Assembly (NCBI RefSeq): GCF_964355755.1
Contig: NC_092674.1
Location: forward strand, 7,073,001-7,137,000
Source of the DNA: Antedon mediterranea
Lineage: Eukaryota; Echinodermata; Crinoidea; Comatulida; Antedonidae
Reading direction: 5' to 3'
Length of the DNA stretch: 64,000 nucleotides
Made by a program: the position numbers and the translations under genes. Under the pieces are notes generated by a model, which was given only the letters and a program-made list of their open reading frames with translations, was not told the origin of the DNA and did not search any database. The stretch's first letter is position 1, and each line of letters opens with the position of its first letter. Positions 24,667-36,631 of the stretch are shown in pieces.

Positions 24667-26688
24667 AGTACGGTGGCCGAGTGGTTAAGGCCTTGGACTT
24701 AAGTTCCAATGGACGTATGTCCGCATGGGTTCGAACCCATCCGTACTAATACTTTAACACAATGGTTTTTCCTATTTTTAATTTTTTACAAATCGTATTT
24801 GTCAGTCAACTTCAAGGGAAAGTATGGTGGCCGAGTGGTTAAGGCGTTGGACTTAAGTTCCAATGGACGTATGTCCGCATGGGTTCGAACCCCATCCGTA
24901 CTAATATTTTAACCCCATTGTTTTTCCTATTTTTTATTGTTTACGGAATGTGTTTGTCAGTCGACAATAAGCCGAAGTACGGTGGCCGAGTGGTTAAGGC
25001 GTTGGACTTAAGTTCCAATGGACGTATGTCCGCATGGGTTCGAACCCCATCCGTACTAATATTTTAATACAATTGTTTTTCCTATTTTTTATTTTTTACA
25101 AATCGTATTTGTCAGTCAACTTCAAGGGAAAGTACGGTGGCCGAGTGGTTAAGGCGTTGGACTTAAGTTCCAATGGACGTATGTCCGCATGGGTTCGAAC
25201 CCCATCCATACTAATATTTTAACACAATTGTTTTTCCTATTTTTAATTTTTTTCAAATCGTATTTGTCAGTCAACTTCAAGCGAAAGTACGGTGGCCGAG
25301 TTGTTAAGGCGTTGGACTTAAGTTCCAATGGACGTATGTCCGCATGGGTTCGAACCCCATCCGTACTAATATTTTAACCCCATTGTTTTTTTTTATATTT
25401 TTTACTTGTTTACAAAATGTGTTCCCTAATCGAAAGCAAGCGCAAGTACGGTGGCTGACTGGTTAAGGCGTTGGACGTAAGTTCCAATGGACGTATGTCC
25501 GCATTGGTTCGAACCCCATCCGTACTAATATTTTAAAACCATTGTTTTTCCTATTTTTTATTGTTTACGGAATGTGCTTGTCAGTCGACAATAAGCCGAA
25601 GTACGGTGGCCGAGTGGTTAAGGCGTTGGACTTAAGTTCCAATGGACGTATGACCGCATGGGATCGAACCCCATCCGTACTAATATTTTAACCCCATTGT
25701 TTTTTCTATTTTTTATTGTTTACGTAATGTGTTTGTCAGTCGACAATAAGCCGAAGTACGGTGGCCGAGTGGTTAAGGCGTTGGACTTAAGTTCCAATGG
25801 ACGTATGTCCGCATGGGTTCGAACCCCATCCGTACTAATATTTTAACCCCATTGTTTTTTTTTATATTTTTTACTTGTTTACGAAATGTGTTCCCTAATC
25901 GAAAGCAAGCGCAAGTACGGTGGCTGACTGGTTAAGGCGTTGGACGTAAGTTCCAATGGACGTATGTCCGCATTGGTTCGAACCCCATCCGTACTAATAT
26001 TTTAAAACCATTGTTTTTCCTATTTTTTATTGTTTACGGAATGTGCTTGTCAGTCGACAATAAGCCGAAGTACGGTGGCCGAGTGGTTAAGGCGTTGGAC
26101 TTAAGTTCCAATGGACGTATGACCGCATGGGATCGAACCCCATCCGTACTAATATTTTAACCCCATTGTTTTTCCTATTTTTTATTGTTTACGTAATGTG
26201 TTTGTCAGTCGACAATAAGCCGAAGTACGGTGGCCGAGTGGTTAAGGCGTTGGACTTAAGTTCCAATGGACGTATGTCCGCATGGGTTCGAACCCCATCC
26301 GTACTAATATTTTAACCCCATTGTTTTTCCTATTTTTTATTGTTTACGGAATGTGTTTGTCAGTCGACAATAAGACGAAGTACGGTGGCCGAGTGGTTTA
26401 GGCGTTGGACTTAAGTTCCAATGGACGTATGTCCGCATGGGTTTGAACCCCATCCGTACTAATATTTTAACCCCATTGTTTTTCCTATTTTTTATTGTTT
26501 ACGGAATGTGTTTGTCAGTCGACAATAAGCCGAAGTACGGTGGCCGAGTGGTTAAGGCGTTGGACTTAAGTTCCAATGGACGTATGTCCGCATGGGTTCG
26601 AACCCCATCCGTACTAATATTTTAACCCCATTGTTTTTCCTATTTTTTATTGTTTACGGAATGTGTTTGTCAGTCGACAATAAGCCGA
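24667..26688 (+). repeat. higher-order block 16: 13 tRNA-Leu monomers
   Basis: tRNA starts: 24667a, 24821b, 24976c, 25131d', 25286e, 25445f, 25600g, 25755h, 25914f, 26069g, 26224h, 26379i, 26534j. Block 10 at +10,880 bp. Confidence 0.9.
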
Positions 26689-28241
26689 AGTACGGTGGCC
26701 GAGTGGTTAAGGCCTTGGACTTAAGTTCCAATGGACGTATGTCCGCATGGGTTCGAACCCATCCGTACTAATACTTTAACACAATGGTTTTTCCTATTTT
26801 TAATTTTTTACAAATCGTATTTGTCAGTCAACTTCAAGGGAAAGTATGGTGGCCGAGTGGTTAAGGCGTTGGACTTAAGTTCCAATGGACGTATGTCCGC
26901 ATGGGTTCGAACCCCATCCGTACTAATATTTTAACCCCATTGTTTTTCCTATTTTTTATTGTTTACGGAATGTGTTTGTCAGTCGATAATAAGCCGAAGT
27001 ACGGTGGCCGAGTGGTTAAGGCGTTGGACTTAAGTTCCAATGGACGTATGTCCGCATGGGTTCGAACCCCATCCGTACTAATATTTTAATACAATTGTTT
27101 TTCCTATTTTTTATTTTTTACAAATCGTATTTGTCAGTCAACTTCAAGGGAAAGTACGGTGGCCGAGTGGTTAAGGCGTTGGACTTAAGTTCCAATGGAC
27201 GTATGTCCGCATGGGTTCGAACCCCATCCGTACTAATATTTTAACACAATTGTTTTTCCTATTTTTAATTTTTTTCAAATCGTATTTGTCAGTCAACTTC
27301 AAGCGAAAGTACGGTGGCCGAGTTGTTAAGGCGTTGGACTTAAGTTCCAATGGACGTATGTCCGCATGGGTTCGAACCCCATCCGTACTAATATTTTAAC
27401 CCCATTGTTTTTTTTGATATTTTTTACTTGTTTACGAAATGTGTTCCCTAATCGAAAGCAAGCGCAAGTACGGTGGCTGACTGGTTAAGGCGTTGGACGT
27501 AAGTTCCAATGGACGTATGTCCGCATTGGTTCGAACCCCATCCGTACTAATATTTTAAAACCATTGTTTTTCCTATTTTTTATTGTTTACGGAATGTGCT
27601 TGTCAGTCGACAATAAGCCGAAGTACGGTGGCCGAGTGGTTAAGGCGTTGGACTTAAGTTCCAATGGACGTATGACCGCATGGGATCGAACCCCATCCGT
27701 ACTAATATTTTAACCCCATTGTTTTTCCTATTTTTTATTGTTTACGTAATGTGTTTGTCAGTCGACAATAAGCCGAAGTACGGTGGCCGAGTGGTTAAGG
27801 CGTTGGACTTAAGTTCCAATGGACGTATGTCCGCATGGGTTCGAACCCCATCCGTACTAATATTTTAACCCCATTGTTTTTCCTATTTTTTATTGTTTAC
27901 GGAATGTGTTTGTCAGTCGACAATAAGACGAAGTACGGTGGCCGAGTGGTTTAGGCGTTGGACTTAAGTTCCAATGGACGTATGTCCGCATGGGTTTGAA
28001 CCCCATCCGTACTAATATTTTAACCCCATTGTTTTTCCTATTTTTTATTGTTTACGGAATGTGTTTGTCAGTCGACAATAAGCCGAAGTACGGTGGCCGA
28101 GTGGTTAAGGCGTTGGACTTAAGTTCCAATGGACGTATGTCCGCATGGGTTCGAACCCCATCCGTACTAATATTTTAACCCCATTGTTTTTCCTATTTTT
28201 TATTGTTTACGGAATGTGTTTGTCAGTCGACAATAAGCCGA
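26689..28241 (+). repeat. higher-order block 17: 10 tRNA-Leu monomers
   Basis: tRNA starts: 26689a, 26843b, 26998c, 27153d, 27308e, 27467f, 27622g, 27777h, 27932i, 28087j. Block 11 at +10,880 bp, with a T to G change in the spacer near 27,416. Confidence 0.9.
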
Positions 28242-30568
28242 AGTACGGTGGCCGAGTGGTTAAGGCCTTGGACTTAAGTTCCAATGGACGTATGTCCGCA
28301 TGGGTTCGAACCCATCCGTACTAATACTTTAACACAATGGTTTTTCCTATTTTTAATTTTTTACAAATCGTATTTGTCAGTCAACTTCAAGGGAAAGTAT
28401 GGTGGCCGAGTGGTTAAGGCGTTGGACTTAAGTTCCAATGGACGTATGTCCGCATGGGTTCGAACCCCATCCGTACTAATATTTTAACCCCATTGTTTTT
28501 CCTATTTTTTATTGTTTACGGAATGTGTTTGTCAGTCGACAATAAGCCGAAGTACGGTGGCCGAGTGGTTAAGGCGTTGGACTTAAGTTCCAATGGACGT
28601 ATGTCCGCATGGGTTCGAACCCCATCCGTACTAATATTTTAACCCCATTGTTTTTCCTATTTTTTATTGTTTACGGAATGTGTTTGTCAGTCGACAATAA
28701 GACGAAGTACGGTGGCCGAGTGGTTTAGGCGTTGGACTTAAGTTCCAATGGACGTATGTCCGCATGGGTTTGAACCCCATCCGTACTAATATTTTAACCC
28801 CATTGTTTTTCCTATTTTTTATTGTTTACGGAATGTGTTTGTCAGTCGACAATAAGCCGAAGTACGGTGGCCGAGTGGTTAAGGCGTTGGACTTAAGTTC
28901 CAATGGACGTATGTCCGCATGGGTTCGAACCCCATCCGTACTAATATTTTAACCCCATTGTTTTTCCTATTTTTTATTGTTTACGGAATGTGTTTGTCAG
29001 TCGACAATAAGCCGAAGTACGGTGGCCGAGTGGTTAAGGCCTTGGACTTAAGTTCCAATGGACGTATGTCCGCATGGGTTCGAACCCATCCGTACTAATA
29101 CTTTAACACAATGGTTTTTCCTATTTTTAATTTTTTACAAATCGTATTTGTCAGTCAACTTCAAGGGAAAGTATGGTGGCCGAGTGGTTAAGGCGTTGGA
29201 CTTAAGTTCCAATGGACGTATGTCCGCATGGGTTCGAACCCCATCCGTACTAATATTTTAACCCCATTGTTTTTCCTATTTTTTATTGTTTACGGAATGT
29301 GTTTGTCAGTCGACAATAAGCCGAAGTACGGTGGCCGAGTGGTTAAGGCGTTGGACTTAAGTTCCAATGGACGTATGTCCGCATGGGTTCGAACCCCATC
29401 CGTACTAATATTTTAATACAATTGTTTTTCCTATTTTCTATTTTTTACAAATCGTATTTGTCAGTCAACTTCAAGGGAAAGTACGGTGGCCGAGTGGTTA
29501 AGGCGTTGGACTTAAGTTCCAATGGACGTATGTCCGCATGGGTTCGAACCCCATCCGTACTAATATTTTAACACAATTGTTTTTCCTATTTTTAATTTTT
29601 TTCAAATCGTATTTGTCAGTCAACTTCAAGCGAAAGTACGGTGGCCGAGTTGTTAAGGTGTTGGACTTAAGTTCCAATGGACGTATGTCCGCATGGGTTC
29701 GAACCCCATCCGTACTAATATTTTAACCCCATTGTTTTTTTTTATATTTTTTACTTGTTTACGAAATGTGTTCCCTAATCGAAAGCAAGCGCAAGTACGG
29801 TGGCTGACTGGTTAAGGCGTTGGACGTAAGTTCCAATGGACGTATGTCCGCATTGGTTCGAACCCCATCCGTACTAATATTTTAAAACCATTGTTTTTCC
29901 TATTTTTTATTGTTTACGGAATGTGCTTGTCAGTCGACAATAAGCCGAAGTACGGTGGCCGAGTGGTTAAGGCGTTGGACTTAAGTTCCAATGGACGTAT
30001 GACCGCATGGGATCGAACCCCATCCGTACTAATATTTTAACCCCATTGTTTTTCCTATTTTTTATTGTTTACGTAATGTGTTTGTCAGTCGACAATAAGC
30101 CGAAGTACGGTGGCCGAGTGGTTAAGGCGTTGGACTTAAGTTCCAATGGACGTATGTCCGCATGGGTTCGAACCCCATCCGTACTAATATTTTAACCCCA
30201 TTGTTTTTCCTATTTTTTATTGTTTACGGAATGTGTTTGTCAGTCGACAATAAGACGAAGTACGGTGGCCGAGTGGTTTAGGCGTTGGACTTAAGTTCCA
30301 ATGGACGTATGTCCGCATGGGTTTGAACCCCATCCGTACTAATATTTTAACCCCATTGTTTTTCCTATTTTTTATTGTTTACGGAATGTGTTTGTCAGTC
30401 GACAATAAGCCGAAGTACGGTGGCCGAGTGGTTAAGGCGTTGGACTTAAGTTCCAATGGACGTATGTCCGCATGGGTTCGAACCCCATCCGTACTAATAT
30501 TTTAACCCCATTGTTTTTCCTATTTTTTATTGTTTACGGAATGTGTTTGTCAGTCGACAATAAGCCGA
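28242..30568 (+). repeat. higher-order blocks 18-19: 15 tRNA-Leu monomers
   Basis: tRNA starts: 28242a, 28396b, 28551c, 28706i, 28861j, then 29016a, 29170b, 29325c, 29480d, 29635e, 29794f, 29949g, 30104h, 30259i, 30414j. Blocks 12 and 13 at +10,880 bp. Confidence 0.9.
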
Positions 30569-33500
30569 AGTACGGTGGCCGAGTGGTTAAGGCCTTGGAC
30601 TTAAGTTCCAATGGACGTATGTCCGCATGGGTTCGAACCCATCCGTACTAATACTTTAACACAATGGTTTTTCCTATTTTTAATTTTTTACAAATCGTAT
30701 TTGTCAGTCAACTTCAAGGGAAAGTATGGTGGCCGAGTGGTTAAGGCGTTGGACTTAAGTTCCAATGGACGTATGTCCGCATCGATTCCAACCCAATCCC
30801 TACTAATATTTTAAAACCATTGTTTTTCCTATTTTTTATTGTTTACGGAATGTGTTTGTCAGTCGACAATAAGCCGAAGTACGGTGGCCGAGTGGTTAAG
30901 GCGTTGGACTTAAGTTCCAATGGACGTATGTCCGCATGGGTTTGAACCCCATCCGTACTAACATTTTAACACAATTGTTTTTCCTATTTTTAATTTTTTA
31001 CAAATCGTATTTGTCAGTCACCTTCAAGGGAAAGTACGGTGGCCGAGTGGTTAAGGCGTTGGACTTAAGTTCCAATGGACGTATGTCCGCATGGGTTCGA
31101 ACCCCATCCGTACTAATATTTTAACCCCATTGTTTTTCCTATTTTTTATTGTTTACGGAATGTGTTTGTCAGTCGAGAATAAGCCGAAGTACGGTGGCCG
31201 AGTGGTTAAGGCGTTGGACTTAAGTTCCAATGGACGTATGTCCGCATGAATTCGAACCCCATCCGTACTAATATTTTAACCCCATTGTTTTTCCTATTTT
31301 TAATTTTTTACAAATCGTATTTGTCAGTCAACTTCAAGCAAAAGTACGGTGGCCGAGTGGTTAAGGCGTTGGACTTAAGTTCCAATGGACGTATGTCCGC
31401 ATCGATTCCAACCCAATCCCTACTAATATTTTAAATCAATATTATCCATTTTTGATAATTGTTTATGAAATGTGTTTGTCAACAACTAACAAGCACAAGT
31501 ACGGTGGCCGAGTGGTTAAGGCGTTGGACTTAAGTTCCAATGGACGTATGTCCGCATTGGTTCGAACCCCATCCGTACTAATATTTTAAAACCATTGTTT
31601 TTCCTATTTTTTATTGTTTACGGAATGTGTTTGTCAGTCGACAATAAGCCGAAGTACGGTGGCCGAGTGGTTAAGGCGTTGGACTTAAGTTCCAATGGAC
31701 GTATGTCCGCATGGGTTCGAACCCCATCCATACTAATATTTTAATACAATTGTTTTTCCTATTTTTTATTTTTTACAAATCGTATTTGTCAGTCAACTTC
31801 AAGGGAAAGTACGGTGGCCGAGTGGTTAAGGCGTTGGACTTAAGTTCCAATGGACGTATGTCCGCATGGGTTCGAACCCCATCCGTACTAATATTTTAAC
31901 ACAATTGTTTTTCCTATTTTTAATTTTTTACAAATCGTATTTGTCAGTCAACTTCAAGCGAAAGTACGGTGGCCGAGTGGTTAAGGCGTTGGACTTAAGT
32001 TCCAATGGACATATGTCCGCATGGGTTCGAACCCCATCCGTACTAATATTTTAACCCCATTGTTTTTTTTTATATTTTTTACTTGTTTACGAAATGTGTT
32101 CCCTAATCGAAAGCAAGCGCAAGTACGGTGGCTGACTGGTTAAGGCGTTGGACTTTAGTTCCAATGGCCCAATGGACGTATGTCCGCATTGGTTCGAACC
32201 CCATCCGTACTAATACTTTAAAACCATTGTTTTTCCTATTTTTTATTGTTTACGGAATGTGCTTGTCAGTCGACAATAAGCCGAAGTACGGTGGCCGAGT
32301 GGTTAAGGAGTTGGACTTAAGTTCCAATGGACGTATGTCCGCATGGGATCGAACCCCATCCGTACTAATATTTTAACCCCATTGTTTTTCCTATTTTTTA
32401 TTGTTTACGGAATGTGTTTGTCAGCCGACAATAAGCCGAAGTACGGTGGCCGAGTGGTTTAGGCGTTGGACTTAAGTTCCAATGGACGTATGTCCGCATC
32501 GATTCCAACCCAATCCCTACTAATATTTTAAAACCATTGTTTTTCCTATTTTTTATTGTTTACGGAATGTGTTTGTCAGTCGACAATAAGCCGAAGTACG
32601 GTGGCCGAGTGGTTAAGGCGTTGGACTTAAGTTCCAATGGACGTATGTCCGCATGGGTTTGAACCCCATCCGTACTAACATTTTAACACAATTGTTTTTC
32701 CTATTTTTAATTTTTTACAAATCGTATTTGTCAGTCACCTTCAAGGGAAAGTACGGTGGCCGAGTGGTTAAGGCGTTGGACTTAAGTTCCAATGGACGTA
32801 TGTCCGCATGGGTTCGAACCCCATCCGTACTAATATTTTAACCCCATTGTTTTTCCTATTTTTTATTGTTTACGGAATGTGTTTGTCAGTCGAGAATAAG
32901 CCGAAGTACGGTGGCCGAGTGGTTAAGGCGTTGGACTTAAGTTCCAATGGACGTATGTCCGCATGAATTCGAACCCCATCCGTACTAATATTTTAACCCC
33001 ATTGTTTTTTTTAGATTTTTAATTTTTTACAAATCGTATTTGTCAGTCAACTTCAAGCAAAAGTACGGTGGCCGAGTGGTTAAGGCGTTGGACTTAAGTT
33101 CCAATGGACGTATGTCCGCATCGATTCCAACCCCATCCGTACTAATATTTTAAAACCATTGTTTTTCCTATTTTTTATTGTTTACGGAATGTGTTTGTCA
33201 GTCGACAATAAGCCGAAGTACGGTGGCCGAGTGGTTAAGGCGTTGGACTTAAGTTCCAATGGACGTATGTCCGCATGGGTTCGAACCCCATCCGTACTAA
33301 TATTTTAACCCCATTGTTTTTTTTATAGTTTTACTTGTTTACGGAATGTGTTCCCTAATCGAAAACAAGCGCAAGTACGGTGGCCGAGTGGTTAAGGCGT
33401 TGGACTTAAATTCCAATGGACGTATGTCCGCATCGATTCCAACCCAATCCCTACTAATAATTTAAATCAATATTATCCATTTTGATAATTGTTTATGAAA

Positions 33501-34868
33501 TGTGTTTGTCTGTCAACTTCAAGGGGAAGTACGGTGGCCGAGTGGTTAAGGCGTTGGACTTAAGTTCCAATGGACGTATGTCCGCATGGGTTCGAACCCC
33601 ATCCGTACTAATATTTTAATACAATTGTTTTTCCTATTTTAAATTTTTTACACATCGTATTTGTCAGTCAACTTCAAGGGAAAGTACGGTTGCCGAGTGG
33701 TTAAGGCGTTGGACTTAAGTTCCAATGGACGTATGTCCGCATGGGTTCGAACCCCATCCGTACTAATATTTTAAAACCATTGTTTTTCCTATTTTTTATT
33801 GTTTACGGAATGAGTTTGTCAGTCGACAATAAGCCGAAGTACGGTGGCCGAGTGGTTAAGGCGTTGGACTTAAGTTCCAATGGACGTATGTCCGCATGGG
33901 TTCGAACCCCATCCGTACTAACATTTTAAAACCATTGTGTTTCCTATTTTTTTATTGTTTACGGAATGTGTTTGTCAGTCGACAATAAGCCGAAGTACGG
34001 TGGCCGAGTGGTTAAGGCGTTGGGCTTAAGTTCCAATGGACGTATGTCCGCATGGGTTCGAACCCCATCCGTACTAAAATTTTAACACAATTGTTTTTCC
34101 TATTTTTAATTTTTTACAAATCGTATTTGTCAGTCAACTTCAAGCGAAAGTACGGTGGCCGAGTGGTTAAGGCGTTGGCCTTAAGTTCCAATGGACGTAT
34201 GTCCGCATGGGTTCGAACCCCATCCGTACTAATATTTTAACCCCATTGTTTTTTATATAGTTTTACTTGTTTACGGAATGTGTTCCCTAATCGAAAACAA
34301 GCGCAAGTACGGTGGCCGAGTGGTTAAGGCGTTGGACTTAAGTTCCAATGGACGTATGTCCGCATCGATTACAATCCAATCCTTACTAATATTTTAAATC
34401 AATATTATCTATTTTTGATAATTGTTTACGAAATGTGTTCCCTAATCGAAAGCAAGCGCAAGTACGGTGGCTGACTGGTTAAGGCGTTGGACTTAAGTTC
34501 CAATGGACGTATGTCCGCATTGGTTCGAACCCCGTCCGTACTAATATTTTAAAACCATTGTTTTTCCTATTTTTTATTGTTTACGAAATGTGTTTGTCAG
34601 TCGGCAATAAGCCGAAGTACGGTGGCAGAGGGGTTAAGGCGTTAGACTTAAGTTCCAATGGACGTATGTCCGCATGGGTTCGAACCCCATCCGTACTAAT
34701 ATTTTAACCCCATTGTTTTTCCTATTTTTAATTTTTTACAAATCGTATTTGTCAGTCAACTTCAAGCAAATGTACGGTGGCCGAGTGGTTAAGGCGTTGG
34801 ACTTAAGTTCCAATGGACGTATGTCCGCATGGGTTCGAACCCCATCCGTACTAATACTTTTTTTTTGT
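30569..34868 (+). repeat. divergent block 20 and array edge: 28 tRNA-Leu monomers
   Basis: tRNA starts: 30569, 30723, 30878, 31033, 31188, 31343, 31498, 31653, 31808, 31963, 32122, 32285, 32440, 32595, 32750, 32905, 33062, 33217, 33374, 33528 (these mirror block 14 at +10,880 bp), then 33683, 33838, 33994, 34149, 34306, 34461, 34616, 34771. The last eight carry private changes, e.g. GTACGGTTGCC at 33683, TTGGGC at 33994, TTGGCC at 34149, a decayed 3' half at 34306, GGCAGAGGGG and TTAGAC at 34616, and T1 at 34771. Confidence 0.9.
34771..34853 (+). tRNA. last tRNA-Leu(UAA) of the array
   Basis: Body canonical except for T at position 1 (TGTACGG against CCGTACT, a terminal mismatch). It is followed by ACTTTTTTTTTG, a much stronger Pol III terminator than the TTTT/TTTTT of inner copies, and then by unrelated unique sequence. 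Confidence 0.8.
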
Positions 34869-36119
34869 AAGCATATTTTTGTTTTATAGATTAGAATACC
34901 TGTTGTTATTATACGGTATACATTTACATACCACATTCTCCACACCATGTTTTTGAGGTATTTTAACGTAAGATTCCGCCAATACCAGTTTTATTATATT
35001 TTCGATAAGTTAATATTGAGTTATATACATTAGACGGCTTGTGAGCAATTACAGTCAGTATAATATATGGTAAGTAAGCTTAAGTTAGTTTAAGTTACTT
35101 TTAATGGTTGTTTGAATGAATCTTTTCGGGTAGCGAAAACATTGAGGTTTGAGGCTAAGCTATTTCAGTTCTGCTGCTTGATTAGACTTGCCCCAAGTCT
35201 GTTATTATTTCGAGGCTTTTCAATGTTTGTATGAAATACAAGCTCAAGTAGTACATGTATGAAAAACCATATGTGCCAAAATAGTTTTATTTTTACTAAT
35301 ATTCAGTCAAAACTCCGTCTGGGTTGGTGTTTGGATAGGTTGTAAAATTCCTGTTTATCATTACTTACCAAATTTGATATTAACATTCTGATCTTAAACG
35401 GAAAATATTTTGTGTACGTTCACAAATTTCCAAGCAAGTTTGTTTAATTAACTTGTTGGCTCACATGTGGTTACTACCTTAATTAAAATGGTCATATTGT
35501 GCATGGTGATGGGAGTAGGCCTATAATCACAAAATCATGTTTATGTACTTCTAGACGGTGATTTGGCTTAAAGTTCGTAAAAAGAAAAAAATAACTATTT
35601 TGGCACAAATGGCGTATCATAACTACGGAAGTTATAATAGTGGTAGTGGTATGTTGTGGTATATATAGCAACTATTGTTAACGTAAATTGGTTTGTTTTA
35701 CCTATTTGATTGATCGTTATTATTGATCATCTTGGGGATCTCGTAAAGGAAAATGGGTATATTACGTATCCCCACCAGGGACTACAACTGAATATCAACT
35801 TTCAAGTAATCGTACGAAAGCTTTTAAAAGAATAAACACACTAAATACATAACATAACCTGGCCCACTTCTTGTATGACCATTTCATCCAAAATTTTAAA
35901 AAATGAACAAAATAATGCAAACAAATAACACACTAAACACCACCAACCGTTTGTCAAACCTGCTGTGTAGCATTGAACGGCTTGAACAAGTGGGTTGTGA
36001 AAGCCGGGTTCTAAAGAAATAATCATTGTTAAATTCAATTTTAACCGAACCAATTAGAAGAGACCGAACTGTAGGCCTCTACAGAATAAATTGATAAAAT
36101 GAACCATATTAACACAAAT
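34869..36119. other. intergenic, no gene seen
   Basis: AT-rich unique-looking sequence after the array, with no convincing exon or tRNA. It contains one copy of a dispersed repeat (35187-35323) and an inverted partner of its middle part (35590-35622). Confidence 0.5.
35187..35323 (+). repeat. dispersed repeat, copy 1
   Basis: Matches 42682-42839 with many substitutions and indels. Shared words include CCAAGTCTGT, TTTTTACTAATATT and CAAAACTCCGTCTGG. Part of it (GCCAAAATAGTT) recurs inverted at 35590-35622, suggesting a fold-back element. Family unknown. Confidence 0.6.
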
Positions 36120-36272
36120 GCTTGGTTCACACTAGAGACGCAACGTAAGTACGTAACGCAACGTAAATGATTTGACAAATCATAAGCGATGGACAATTCG
36201 ACATTCGCTTGTCATCGGTCAACTCACTTGCGCTTCCTTACTCCTTAAGTTGCGTACTAGTGGGAATGAAGC
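36120..36272. mobile_element. degraded MITE related to the 40.8-kb element
   Basis: Left end GCTTGGTTCACACTAG and right end CTAGTGGGAATGAAGC are imperfect inverted repeats. Subterminal words ACGCAACGTAA and TTGCGTACTAG match the 40817-41026 element. No target duplication remains. Confidence 0.5.
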
Positions 36273-36631
36273 TTTAGGCCTAGAAGGTTTAGTATATATC
36301 TTCGGTTAATCATGAAAATAATAGTCGATTAACAGCTTCTTGTGATTCCGAGTAGTACAATCCCCTTCTACCCCTCACCCCACTCCTCCTTGGACAATTA
36401 ATTGCATGTAAATGCTTTTATTAAAGTAGATTCATATTAATGATACATTGTACCCAACAATATAGGGGTGAATAAGGGTTGGTCTGGCCCTTGCTTTTAT
36501 ACATTATTTTCCTTCGTTCGTTTCACGAAAAAAGTGTCCATTGAGTAGGATTGTACAAAGGGAGGGGTTATACTGATGTGTGTTGGGCGGTTTTGGAAAT
36601 GTTCTTGTTTTTATTCGTAATTAGAGCCTTA

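Larger units (their letters stand above)
1..34868 (+). repeat. tRNA-Leu(UAA) tandem array with higher-order repeats (224 full monomers)
   Basis: A ~155-bp unit (154-163 bp) repeats without interruption. Each unit is an 83-nt tRNA-Leu(UAA) plus a ~72-bp AT-rich spacer. I counted 224 full starts from 112 to 34771 plus a partial copy at 1-39. Ten monomer types recur in order: a (C26, one C lost from the T arm), b (AGTATGG acceptor), c and d (canonical; a d' subtype has CCATACT), e (GAGTTG in the D loop), f (GCTGACTGG D arm, G33, TTGG T stem), g (GACC variable arm, T loop starting A), h (canonical), i (TTTAGG and TTTGAAC), j (canonical). Three main spacer families alternate, containing TTGTTTACGGAATG, TTTTTTACAAATCG or TACTTGTTTACGAAATG. 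A fourth, with TATTATCCATTTTTGATAA, occurs only at 19.8-22.8 and 30.7-34.5 kb. The array ends at a T9 run. Expansion by unequal exchange is inferred. Confidence 0.97.

Noticed and set aside
1-34868. CRISPR-like array
   Set aside because: The repeat is a 155-bp tRNA gene unit, spacers are families rather than unique, and the sequence is eukaryotic.
1-34868. tRNA-derived SINE cluster
   Set aside because: No SINE body, tail or target duplications. Units are in strict head-to-tail tandem and the tRNA is full-length with a cognate discriminator base.
154-34889. About 115 open frames of 62-82 residues repeated through the array (containing GGRVVKALDLSSNGRM)
   Set aside because: They are translations across tRNA-Leu genes and spacers. 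Their starts lie in the T arm of one tRNA and their ends just past the next. No coding constraint is visible and the tRNA structure explains the conservation.
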